The notes under the pieces are model-generated. The model saw only the letters and a program-made list of their open reading frames with translations. It was not told the DNA's origin and did not search any database. From assembly GCA_002293665.1 (NCBI GenBank), contig DBDQ01000042.1, positions 1 to 36,318 of the forward strand: a DNA stretch of 36,318 nt, given 5' to 3'. The translations under genes were made by a program, and so were the position numbers. Origin of the DNA: Alistipes sp. UBA928. Lineage in GTDB: Bacteria; Bacteroidota; Bacteroidia; Bacteroidales; Rikenellaceae. This document shows positions 14,889-23,133 of the stretch, in pieces. How positions within the stretch are numbered: position 1 is the stretch's first letter; each line of letters begins with the position of its first letter.

Positions 14889-16631
14889 TCAATACCCGTT
14901 GTTTTGCACAAGACTCACCGTCCCGTTGAACGCCCTCGTGGGAATGGGAACAACGTGGTGCGTCGAGGGGTTGAAAGTACGCGCGTCAAATATCTTCGTC
15001 GGATTGTCGTACTCAACGGTCACTACCCCGCTGCCATCCACGGTGAAGTTGCAGGCGTGTGTGGGATTGTTGAATACCGCGGCGGCGTCGCCCCAACGGA
15101 TCAGGTCGAGCAGGCGGCTGGGTTGGAATTCGTAGGCAAACTCGACCTTGCGCTCCTGTTTGAGCTCGGCCAGCGAGCCGGTGCTGTCGCCGGGCAGACC
15201 CGCACGCACGCGCACCTGGTTGATGAGCGCGGCGGCATCCGCGACTGCATTACCTCCGTTCTTGGCGATAAGAGCTTCGGCCTTCATCAGAAGAACATCG
15301 GCGTAGCGCAGCATGACCTGGCCGAGACGGGTTCTCGGACGGCTGCTGTTGCAGTTGATGTAACCCTTTTTGTCGGCTTCGAGGGGTTCGAACGGCTCCA
15401 TGTATTTGCGGAACATCAGCTTTGTGGTCGAACTCATATCCCACACCTGGGTTTCGCCCGCAACCTTGGTGCCCTGCGTGTGGGCGAGAGTGGTGCTCGA
15501 TCCCAACACGGCCTTCTCTCCGAACCACCAGAAAGTGTCGCCTGGTTTGAGGATCGTTGCTTCGCGCCTTTGGTCGCCGTTCTCGTAAGCCTTCCACAAC
15601 TCCCATGTGGGCTGGAATTTACCCCACGTGTTGGCGAATCCCCATCCACCATTCTGTAAGCCCTGGGCATAAAACTGCGGCCCGCGGGTGTCGGTGTCGG
15701 TGTTGCCGAAGAACGACCAGATATATTCCGTCGAGAAGTTGTTACCGATTGTGAAGAGGTTGGCGTAGGCGGGGCGCGCGGAGCCGTCAGGGTATTTTCC
15801 GGCGGCTGTCACCAACGCGCGGGCGTCGGCGGCCGAAGCGCCCGGCTGCGACGAAATGTCGATGATTTTGTTACACATCTCGATCACCACGTCCCAGTAC
15901 GAGGCGTCCCACCTTGCGGCATACATCGCGGCGCGTGCGCAAAGTCCCCACGCGGCGGCCTTGTGAGCCCTGCCCCAGTCGGCGGGCGACAGTTGCGAGA
16001 AGTAGGGAAGGTCGGCGGCGGCGGTACGGAAGTCGGCTATGATCTGCTCGTAGTTTTGCAGCACCGATGCCGGGCGCGGAGAATCTATTCCGTCGATCGA
16101 GGTGGCCTCGGTGATTATGGGCACCCCTCCGTTGGGGCCGTTGTCTCCATAGTAGGGTGCTATCCACAGCATGGCGTAGGCGCGGGCGAAGGATGCTTCG
16201 GCTATGACGAGTTTTTTGAAATTCTCATCCATGTCGGCCGGCTGTCCGCTTTCGAACCGTTTGTTGATCTCCCTGATAATGTTGTTGGCTTTCGTGTTCT
16301 GGAGATACATGCGCCACCAGATGCACGATATCTCGCCGCGGTCGACGGCACCCCACGCCATTGAGCGGATCTGCGCTTCGTGGGGATAGCCCGTGCGTCC
16401 GAGTGTCACGATGTCGGTGGCCACCTCCCACGAGTAGAGCCCGGTTCCGGTCACCTCTTCCGACCAGTTATCGGTCTGGTAGGCGTAGAGATCGGCCACG
16501 GCGCCTTCGAAGTCGCCTCTCTCTGTCCATGTCCCTCCGGACTGGTACTCATCCACGTCGAGGAAGTTACATCCCGCGAACACCGTCGCGGCGAAGGCCG
16601 TTGTTAATGATTTAAAAATTATCCTTTTCAT
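14889..16631 (-). CDS. SusD-like outer-membrane glycan-binding lipoprotein
   Basis: This is a 580-residue RagB/SusD-family lipoprotein. The signal peptide ends in the lipobox FAGC, followed by NFLDVDEYQSGG, a typical SusD start (Asn-Phe-Leu-Asp). Inside, helical segments of TPR type are seen (FVIAEASFARAYAMLW-like sequence and NYEQIIADFRTAAADL). The C-terminal RYADVLLMKAEALIAKNGG, LINQVRVRAG and ELKQERKVEFAYE stretches are diagnostic for the family. SusD proteins cap the SusC barrel and capture the glycan for import. It sits 14 bp after the susC-like gene and forms the import complex with it. The family tells nothing certain about substrate, but the phosphatase and mannosidase neighbours suggest a mannose-rich, phosphate-bearing ligand. 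Confidence 0.95.
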   Translation of the reverse strand: MKRIIFKSLTTAFAATVFAGCNFLDVDEYQSGGTWTERGDFEGAVADLYAYQTDNWSEEVTGTGLYSWEVATDIVTLGRTGYPHEAQIRSMAWGAVDRGEISCIWWRMYLQNTKANNIIREINKRFESGQPADMDENFKKLVIAEASFARAYAMLWIAPYYGDNGPNGGVPIITEATSIDGIDSPRPASVLQNYEQIIADFRTAAADLPYFSQLSPADWGRAHKAAAWGLCARAAMYAARWDASYWDVVIEMCNKIIDISSQPGASAADARALVTAAGKYPDGSARPAYANLFTIGNNFSTEYIWSFFGNTDTDTRGPQFYAQGLQNGGWGFANTWGKFQPTWELWKAYENGDQRREATILKPGDTFWWFGEKAVLGSSTTLAHTQGTKVAGETQVWDMSSTTKLMFRKYMEPFEPLEADKKGYINCNSSRPRTRLGQVMLRYADVLLMKAEALIAKNGGNAVADAAALINQVRVRAGLPGDSTGSLAELKQERKVEFAYEFQPSRLLDLIRWGDAAAVFNNPTHACNFTVDGSGVVTVEYDNPTKIFDARTFNPSTHHVVPIPTRAFNGTVSLVQNNGY

Positions 16632-16645
16632 CGCTTCGATTCTTG

Positions 16646-19600
16646 CTAAAAGTTAATGTTCACACCGAAATTCAACAGGCGGGCAACGGGATACGAGCCC
16701 CTGTCCACGCCGAAATAGGCCACTTCCGGGTCGATACCCGAGTATTTTGTGAAGGTCAAAAGATTGTCGGCCGAGAAATAGACGCGCAGACCCGCAGAAG
16801 GCAAGCCGATGGCTTGCATCGCCGAAGAGGGCAGGGTGTAGCCGAGGGTAAGGTTCTTAAGTCTCAGATAGTCGCCCTTTTCGAGGAAAAAGTTACTCAT
16901 CTTGTTGTAGTTACCGTTGTTGTCGGTGAGTATGCCCAGTCGGGGATAGCCGCCGTCGGGATTGAAGTCATACGAGTCGAGTACTTCGGTCGAGAGGTTG
17001 CCACCTTCGTAGCGGCCACTCGAAAGCAGCTGCCGCAGCCCGTTGTAGATGTGGTTTCCGGCAACACCCTGAAGCATGACGCTCAGATCGAAACCCTTGT
17101 ACTCCACCGAACCTCCGAACGAAAATGTCAACCTGGGCTGGTAGTTGTGGCGCAGAACCCGGTCGGCGGTGGTAATCTTTCCGTCTTTGTTCACGTCGAG
17201 GAATTTTATGTCGCCCGGTTTCGCGTTGGGCTGGATTTTAGTGGTTCCGTCGGAGTGGAGATAGCTGTCGATCTCGCTCTGCGACCGGAAGATGCCTTCG
17301 GTCTGATAGAGATAGAACGAATAGAGCGGATGTCCGACCTGCGAGCCGACGAGGGTCGTGCTGTTGACGTTCACCTGACTGTTCATCAGCACGTCCACCC
17401 AACTGCCGAGGTTGGTGACTTCGCTCCTGTTGGTGGAGACCATTCCCCAGACGTTGTAACGCAATCCGCCCCGGGTCGCGTCACCGAAAGCCAGCGACAG
17501 TTCCCATCCCCGGTTGTTGACGGTTCCGATGTTGGCGCTCGGCGCGACGGCCAAACCGCTTTGGTCGGAGAGTGGCATCGGAGCGATGAGCCTGTCGGTA
17601 GTCTTGTCGTAGTAGTCGACCGATATGTCGAGCCTGTCGTCGAGGAAGGCCGCGTCGAGCCCCACTCCCCACTGGTCGGTGTACTCCCAGCGAAGATCCG
17701 GGTTGGGTATCCTCTTATAGTACGTTCCGTAGACGAGGTTATTTGCGTCCTGTCCGAAGATAGCGTAGAAATCGTTCTTCTCGGGATAGGCGTTGCCTTC
17801 GTGCGATTTCAGGCCCACGATGTCGCCGATGCGTCCCCAACTGCCGCGCAATTTGAGAAGATCGAACACGTTTTGATCCTTCATAAAACTTTCGGAAGAG
17901 ATTTTCCACGACGCCGACACCGCGGGAAAGAGTTGGTAGCGGTTGGCTTTGGGCAGTCTCGACGAACCGTCGCGGCGCACGCTCGCCGTGGCGAAATAGC
18001 GGCCGTCGTATGAATATCCCACACGTCCTATCAAAGATGTCTGCGAGAAGAGATTGATGGCTTCGGAAATGTTGGCCGATTTGTTCTCGGTGTTCGACCA
18101 CAGGAACGAAGTCTCCCTGAGCGAAGCGTAGTTATAGGTGTTGACGCCGCGCATGTGTGTTTTGTCGAACTTCATCGTCCATCCGGCCATCGCGCTGATG
18201 TTGTGCTTGCCGAACGTCTGCACCCAGTTGGCTGTGGTCTCCCACAACCAGCCGTTATCCCTGTTGAGTATCTCCTCGCGGTCGAGTGCATTGCGGGTGT
18301 AGCTTCCCGCCTCTTTTCTGATGGGCCACGCCTCGTCGAGATCGTGATGGTGCATATAGGCTGTGAAATCCGATCGCAGGGTGACGGCCTCCACCGGTTT
18401 CACCTCCAGCGAAGTGGTGGAGTAGAGTTTCATTTCGGGGAATCTCTTGCGAAGTTCCTCGAGTTCGGCCACTGGATTCATCACATTCTTCGGATAGCCC
18501 GCCACACTGATCGAGGCGGGATAGAGACCGCCGTACATTTTGTTACCGGCGGCGTCGAGCACATAATTACCGTTAATATCGGTCTCCCACACCGTGGCCG
18601 AACGCGGCATCCACATTGCGCTCATCATCGGCCCCTGGTGGTTGGTGTTCACTCCGCCCTGGCCGTTCTTCGTGAGAAAATTGACCCTTTGGCTCACCTT
18701 TGCCCAATCGTTGATCCGGTACTCGGACTGCAAACGTCCGCTGAACGCCTTGCTGTAAGTGTTCAGCAGCACGCCGTCCTCCTGATCGTAAGATAGTGCC
18801 ATGATCGAGGTAAGATTCTCTGAGCCGCCCGACACCGACACGCCGTAGTGCTGTGTCCGGCCCGGACGGTAGATCTCGTCGAGCCAATCGGTACGGGTGG
18901 CATTCGTCCACGGGTATATCGCGCTCGCCGGGTTTGCGAACTCGGGATAGTCGCTCCTGCCCGCCGAGTCATAGGCCTTTCTCCACGTCTCGTTGAACTG
19001 CGCGGAGGTCATCATATCGGGGAGATTGGAGACCGTTTTCACACCGTTCGAGATGTTGACGCTCACCTGCGCCGCTCCACGGTAGGCGCGTTTGGTTGTG
19101 ATAAGTATCACACCGCCCTGTCCGGCCTGCGCTCCGTAGATCGCCGACGAAGCGGCGTCCTTGAGCACGGTGACGGTCTCTATGTCCTCCACCATGTAGG
19201 GAGCTCCCGGAACACCGTCGACCACTATGAGAATCCCTCCGGCGTTGGTGTCGTCGCCGTCATCGCCTTTCGATCCGCGGCCGCGGATCGTCATGCCCGA
19301 ACCCTTCATCGGGTCGCCCGACATCTGGATCGTCATGCCCGGTACCTTACCCTGAAGAACCGTTGCCAGATCGGAGGTACGCCCTTTGGCCACCTTGTCG
19401 ACCCTCACCGTCGACACCGACATCGAAAGGTCCTGTTTGCGCTGGCTGTTGCCGTAGCCGAGTTCGACCACGCTCACTGCTTCGATCGCGGTAACGTCGA
19501 CGCTAATCAGCACATCCACCGTACTGCGCGCCTCCACCGCGACGGTCTGCGGAAGGTAACCGATCAGAGAGAAAGAGAGAGAAGCGTCGGGACTTACCGT

Positions 19601-19837
19601 GATCGAGTAAGAACCGTCCGCGCCGGTTACCTTTGTACGCGAGGTAGCCTGATCGAGAACCACCACACCGGCCAAGGGAGAGCCGTCGGCAGCGTCTCTG
19701 ACGATTCCGCTCACCGTAATGTCGGGCTTCTGGGCGTCAGGTTCGATCTCCGCAGCCGCATACACGGCGGGGAGCGCGAAAATGCCCGCTGTCAAGAGGA
19801 TTAAACCTCTTCCAATTTTAGTTAAGATGATTTTCAT
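16646..19837 (-). CDS. SusC-like TonB-dependent outer-membrane transporter
   Basis: This 1063-residue protein is the first gene of the glycan operon. A signal peptide is followed by a carboxypeptidase-regulatory-like beta-sandwich (SGIVRDAADGSPLAGVVVLDQ to SFSLIGYLPQTV), a TonB-box-like AVSVVELGYG stretch, and the plug domain (VLQGKVPGMTIQ, IRGRGS, DIETVTVLKDAASSAIYG, GGVILITTK). The rest forms the 22-strand barrel and ends in Phe (NFGVNINF), as outer-membrane proteins do. There is no N-terminal STN domain, which fits control by the neighbouring cytoplasmic XylR-like regulator rather than by a sigma/anti-sigma pair. It imports oligosaccharides together with the SusD-like lipoprotein encoded 14 bp downstream. 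A promoter with a well-placed TACATTTG box lies just upstream. Confidence 0.96.
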   Translation of the reverse strand: MKIILTKIGRGLILLTAGIFALPAVYAAAEIEPDAQKPDITVSGIVRDAADGSPLAGVVVLDQATSRTKVTGADGSYSITVSPDASLSFSLIGYLPQTVAVEARSTVDVLISVDVTAIEAVSVVELGYGNSQRKQDLSMSVSTVRVDKVAKGRTSDLATVLQGKVPGMTIQMSGDPMKGSGMTIRGRGSKGDDGDDTNAGGILIVVDGVPGAPYMVEDIETVTVLKDAASSAIYGAQAGQGGVILITTKRAYRGAAQVSVNISNGVKTVSNLPDMMTSAQFNETWRKAYDSAGRSDYPEFANPASAIYPWTNATRTDWLDEIYRPGRTQHYGVSVSGGSENLTSIMALSYDQEDGVLLNTYSKAFSGRLQSEYRINDWAKVSQRVNFLTKNGQGGVNTNHQGPMMSAMWMPRSATVWETDINGNYVLDAAGNKMYGGLYPASISVAGYPKNVMNPVAELEELRKRFPEMKLYSTTSLEVKPVEAVTLRSDFTAYMHHHDLDEAWPIRKEAGSYTRNALDREEILNRDNGWLWETTANWVQTFGKHNISAMAGWTMKFDKTHMRGVNTYNYASLRETSFLWSNTENKSANISEAINLFSQTSLIGRVGYSYDGRYFATASVRRDGSSRLPKANRYQLFPAVSASWKISSESFMKDQNVFDLLKLRGSWGRIGDIVGLKSHEGNAYPEKNDFYAIFGQDANNLVYGTYYKRIPNPDLRWEYTDQWGVGLDAAFLDDRLDISVDYYDKTTDRLIAPMPLSDQSGLAVAPSANIGTVNNRGWELSLAFGDATRGGLRYNVWGMVSTNRSEVTNLGSWVDVLMNSQVNVNSTTLVGSQVGHPLYSFYLYQTEGIFRSQSEIDSYLHSDGTTKIQPNAKPGDIKFLDVNKDGKITTADRVLRHNYQPRLTFSFGGSVEYKGFDLSVMLQGVAGNHIYNGLRQLLSSGRYEGGNLSTEVLDSYDFNPDGGYPRLGILTDNNGNYNKMSNFFLEKGDYLRLKNLTLGYTLPSSAMQAIGLPSAGLRVYFSADNLLTFTKYSGIDPEVAYFGVDRGSYPVARLLNFGVNINF

Positions 19838-19881
19838 AAGTTTAAGGTTAAATTTAGAAGGAAACTGTCATTTCACAGAAG

Positions 19882-19911
19882 CAAATGTACAGTGTCACCG
19901 CGACATACAAA
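19882..19911 (-). promoter_or_regulatory. Promoter of the glycan-utilisation operon
   Basis: On the minus strand, TTTG (19908-19911) and TACATTTG (19882-19889) are separated by 18 nt, close to the Bacteroidetes consensus TTTG-N19-21-TAnnTTTG. Transcription would begin near 19875, about 38 nt before the susC-like start. Between the two boxes lies a small inverted repeat, TGTC-N5-GACA (19893-19905), and just downstream CTGT-N6-ACAG (19865-19878). Either could be part of an operator, but both are short enough to occur by chance. Confidence 0.65.
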
Positions 19912-19954
19912 CCGCTTTTTACATAATAATATCCTCATTTTGCGCAGACCTGAG

Positions 19955-21133
19955 TTATTTACTCGGCGAGTGGAGGGAGCGGTATTCGGAAGGGGTGCAT
20001 CCTTTTATCCGGCGGAACTGCCTGGCGATGTTGTTGTGATCGGTCAACCCCAGTTCGGCGGCGATCTCACCTATCGTGGCGTCGCTTCTGACAAGTTTTT
20101 GGGCGAACTTGTCCATCCGCAGGTTGAATATGTAGTTATAGACGGGAGAGCCTGTGATGTCTCGGAATTTTGTCTCGAGCAGCCTGCGCGAGAGCGGGAC
20201 CAGCGCGGCAAGTTCCGACACGTGTAACGGCTTGTTGATGTTGCGGTGAATGTATTGCAGCACTTCGGATATGTATTTGTCCTCGGTGGCGTAGATGTCG
20301 GTCGACTGGCGGGTCACTATGTGGGTGGGCTTCACGTACACGTTACGCGGCTCCGCTCCCGCGCGTCCCGGAGAGTGGATCAAAACGTCGAGCATGTGTG
20401 CCGCGTCGTATCCTCCCTTTTCTACCGCCTGGTCGATCGAGGAGAGCGGAGGATCCGACAGCGAGCATATCGCCTCGTCGTTATCGACCCCCAGAAGGGC
20501 GATCTGTTGCGGTATGTGCAGCCCGTAGCTTTTACACAGTTCGGCAATGTGGTGGCCCTGATTGTCGTCGCAGGCCATCAGCGCCACCGGTTTTGGCAGT
20601 TTCTTGAGCCAGTTTATCAACGGCGCCGGTTCGTAGTACCAAAGCTCCTTAAAATCGACGTTCGTGTACTCGAAATAGTTGTCGGCCAGTCCGTTCTCCT
20701 TCAACTCGTGTTTGAATCCCTCGCATCTCTCCTGCGACCACACCACCTCGCCGAACCCGTAGAACGCAAAATTGCGGTACCCTTTGGATATGAAATACGA
20801 CGCCCCCATCCTTCCCGCCTCGTAGTGTTCGCCGGTAATGTTGGGAATCGTCGTGAAACGTTTTTTGAAATCCTGTGCTATGGCGATAATACCGTTCCGG
20901 GCAAACTCGTCGACATCGTCGTCGGGATAGAACTGTCCTATTATGGCGTCCGCCCCCCACCGCAGCGCCCACTCGCACACGCCGCGCGTACCGTGCACGG
21001 CGGGGTAAGAAAGAGGCATCTTGCAGAGTACCCACGGCACGGTCGTGTCCGTTTTGGCGTACATGACGATACCCTTGAGCAGACGCTTGGCATACTCTTC
21101 CGAAAAATCAGTAAGAAGTATCACTCTTGCCAT
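19955..21133 (-). CDS. XylR-like transcriptional regulator (periplasmic-binding-like sensor plus AraC DNA-binding domain)
   Basis: This 392-residue cytoplasmic regulator has an N-terminal LacI/periplasmic-binding-protein-like sensor (ILLTDFSEEYAKRLLKGIV, WGADAIIGQ, VALMACDDNQGHHIAELCK, IALLGVDNDEAICSLSDPPL). Its C-terminal 100 residues form an AraC-type double helix-turn-helix (NINKPLHVSELAALVPLSRR, DATIGEIAAELGLTDHNNIA, FRRIKGCTPSEYR). This is the layout of E. coli XylR, where a sugar bound to the sensor drives activation. The start at 21133 (MARVILLTDF) was preferred over one 14 codons upstream, because that one would lie inside the -7 promoter box. It is the only regulator next to the operon, lies directly upstream on the same strand, and shares an identical -7 box with it. 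It probably senses a sugar released by the locus. Confidence 0.9.
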   Translation of the reverse strand: MARVILLTDFSEEYAKRLLKGIVMYAKTDTTVPWVLCKMPLSYPAVHGTRGVCEWALRWGADAIIGQFYPDDDVDEFARNGIIAIAQDFKKRFTTIPNITGEHYEAGRMGASYFISKGYRNFAFYGFGEVVWSQERCEGFKHELKENGLADNYFEYTNVDFKELWYYEPAPLINWLKKLPKPVALMACDDNQGHHIAELCKSYGLHIPQQIALLGVDNDEAICSLSDPPLSSIDQAVEKGGYDAAHMLDVLIHSPGRAGAEPRNVYVKPTHIVTRQSTDIYATEDKYISEVLQYIHRNINKPLHVSELAALVPLSRRLLETKFRDITGSPVYNYIFNLRMDKFAQKLVRSDATIGEIAAELGLTDHNNIARQFRRIKGCTPSEYRSLHSPSK

Positions 21134-21172
21134 ACCCCACACCCCCCCGATCCATATTACAGTTACATGCTG

Positions 21173-21203
21173 CAAATGTAATAACTATTTGCCATTCTTC
21201 AAC
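21173..21203 (-). promoter_or_regulatory. Promoter of the XylR-like regulator gene
   Basis: On the minus strand, GTTG (21200-21203), a 19-nt spacer and TACATTTG (21173-21180) match the Bacteroidetes promoter pattern. The -7 box is identical to that of the SusC operon. The expected transcript start near 21166 leaves a leader of about 33 nt and excludes translation from the upstream ATG at 21175. Confidence 0.6.
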
Positions 21204-21280
21204 CTCCGGAGTCGCTCCGCCGCCCGTTCGGTATACTCTTCGTATATCTCTCCCCGTATAAAATGACACTCCTCCAACAT
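21185..21280 (-). CDS. Possible small ORF of 31 residues, unknown function
   Basis: An ATG at 21280 opens a 31-codon frame (MLEECHFIRGEIYEEYTERA, then AERLRRLKNGK) ending at TAG 21185. The same frame stays open and protein-like further upstream (RRAFKDFTFCIERSY), back to within the end of the ABC gene, but has no ATG, GTG or TTG there. The amphipathic, charged composition looks coded rather than random. It may be a short peptide, the tail of a decayed gene, or a protein with a rare start (ATT or CTG). It overlaps the -33 part of the regulator promoter. I do not recognise it. Confidence 0.3.
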   Translation of the reverse strand: MLEECHFIRGEIYEEYTERAAERLRRLKNGK

Positions 21281-21333
21281 ATAACTCCGCTCGATGCAGA
21301 ACGTAAAATCTTTGAACGCCCGGCGCAGGCTGT

Positions 21334-23133
21334 CTATTCGAATTGCTGATGGTAGAGCGCCGCATATTTACCCTTTGCGGCGAGCAGTTGTTCATGGCTG
21401 CCACGCTCGATGATCCGCCCGTTTTCGAGCACAAGAATCTGGTGGGCGTTACGGATCGTCGACAGTCGGTGGGCGATGATAAGGCTCGTTCGCCCCTCCA
21501 TCAGTTTATCCAGCCCCCGCTGAATCAGCAGTTCGCTGCGGGTGTCGATATTGCTCGTCGCCTCGTCCAGAAGCAGGATCGACGGATTGGCTACGGCCGC
21601 GCGTGCAATGTTGAGTAGCTGCCGCTGACCCTGGCTCAGGTTGGCGCCGTCGTTTTCGAGCAGTGTGTCGTAGCCTTTAGGCAGACGGCGGATAAACGAG
21701 TGGGCGGCAGTGAGTTTGGCGGCCCCGACCACCTCTTCGTCTGTGGCTTCGAGGCGCCCGAAACGTATGTTATCACGCACGGTGCCCGTAAAAAGATGGG
21801 TCTCCTGCAACACGATGGCCATCGAGCGGCGCAGGCTCGCGCGCTCTATCTCGCTCAAGGGACGGCCGTCAATCTCAATCTCGCCCGAAAGTATATCGTA
21901 GAACCTCGGCAAAAGGTTCATGATCGTGGTCTTGCCCGCGCCCGTCTCTCCCACCAGCGCGATCTTGCAGCCGGGACCCGCGTGGAGCGAAATGCCTTTC
22001 AGGATCAGCTTGCCGGGATCGTACTCGAAATTCACATCGCGCATCTCCACCTCGCCCTTCACACGGTCGAACCGTGCGGCCTTGTGAGTGTCGGCCGGTT
22101 CGGGCTCCTCGTCGATCACCTGAAAGATGCGCTCGGCGCCCGCAATGGCCGCCTGAATAGTGTTGTATAGGCTTGCGAGATCGTTTATGGGGCGCCCGAA
22201 CTGACGCGAGTATTGCAGGAACGACGCAAGCCCGCCCACGTCCAACCCGCGCGAGATCGCGAGCAACCCACCCACTATCGTCACGACAACATAGTTGAGC
22301 GTATTTACGCTCTGCATCAGCGGCATCATCATGCCCGAGTAGAACTGCGCGTGCTCCGACTTACCGTTCAAATCGTCGTTGATGCCGTCGAACCCGGCTT
22401 CGACCTCTTTTTCGTGGCCAAAGACCTTTATCACTTTCTGTCCGCTCATCATCTCCTCGATGTAGCCGTTGAGGTTGCCGAGCGCCGACTGCTGCGCGCC
22501 AAAGTACCTGCGACTGCGGCGGACTATGAACGACGCGCTGAAATACATAACCGGCACCATCACGAGCACCGTGAGTGTGAGCAGCGGACTGATGTAGAAC
22601 ATTATCACAAGCGTACCCGCCAGCGTGAGCACGCTCGAAAGAATATCGGCGAGACTGTCGGTGAGCGTGTCGCTCACCATATCCATGTCGTTGGTATACC
22701 TGCTCATCAGGTCACCGTATTCGTGGGTGTCGAAGTAGCGCACCGGCAGCCGATCCATCTTCGTGAACAGGTCGATACGCAAACGCGTGACGGTACGCTG
22801 TCCGATCCTGTTCATCAGCCGGCTCTGAATAAAAGTGCATAGCGTCCCTACGAGATAGACCACCCCCAGCAGCGCGAGCATTTTCAGCAATCCCGACACG
22901 TCGCCCGGCAGTATGTAGTTGTTGATTATGGGGCGCAGCATATACGATCCCAACAGACTGCACACGATACCGACGACCACGAGCACCCCCACGACATAGA
23001 TCTGCCGCCTCTCCTGCCCCAGGTACGACAGCACGCGCAGCAGCGTTCCGCGCGTGTCGGCAGGCTTACCCCCCGGCGCACCGAACTTTCCCGTTCCGCG
23101 GCCTCCCTGAACCATATTTTTGCCCCTTGCCAT
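21334..23133 (-). CDS. Heterodimeric ABC exporter subunit with catalytic Walker B glutamate
   Basis: This 599-residue fused membrane/ATPase subunit belongs to the type I exporter fold (MsbA/TmrAB-like). The six-helix membrane domain (QIYVVGVLVVVGIVCSLLGS onward) is preceded by a Gly-rich basic N-terminal extension of about 30 residues. The nucleotide-binding domain has a normal Walker A (GETGAGKTT) and a normal Walker B with catalytic Glu (ILLLDEATSNID), but a non-consensus signature (NLSQGQRQ instead of LSGGQ). Its partner, encoded immediately upstream, has the opposite pattern, so the two should form a heterodimer with one working ATP site. The start shares one base with the partner's stop (TAATG). 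Substrate is unknown; lipids, peptides or drugs are all possible. There is no peptidase C39 domain. Confidence 0.9.
   Translation of the reverse strand: MARGKNMVQGGRGTGKFGAPGGKPADTRGTLLRVLSYLGQERRQIYVVGVLVVVGIVCSLLGSYMLRPIINNYILPGDVSGLLKMLALLGVVYLVGTLCTFIQSRLMNRIGQRTVTRLRIDLFTKMDRLPVRYFDTHEYGDLMSRYTNDMDMVSDTLTDSLADILSSVLTLAGTLVIMFYISPLLTLTVLVMVPVMYFSASFIVRRSRRYFGAQQSALGNLNGYIEEMMSGQKVIKVFGHEKEVEAGFDGINDDLNGKSEHAQFYSGMMMPLMQSVNTLNYVVVTIVGGLLAISRGLDVGGLASFLQYSRQFGRPINDLASLYNTIQAAIAGAERIFQVIDEEPEPADTHKAARFDRVKGEVEMRDVNFEYDPGKLILKGISLHAGPGCKIALVGETGAGKTTIMNLLPRFYDILSGEIEIDGRPLSEIERASLRRSMAIVLQETHLFTGTVRDNIRFGRLEATDEEVVGAAKLTAAHSFIRRLPKGYDTLLENDGANLSQGQRQLLNIARAAVANPSILLLDEATSNIDTRSELLIQRGLDKLMEGRTSLIIAHRLSTIRNAHQILVLENGRIIERGSHEQLLAAKGKYAALYHQQFE

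Noticed and set aside
16643..18013. 456-codon open frame opposite the SusC-like gene
   Set aside because: It is a composition shadow of the TonB-dependent transporter. It has no start context or recognisable protein features.
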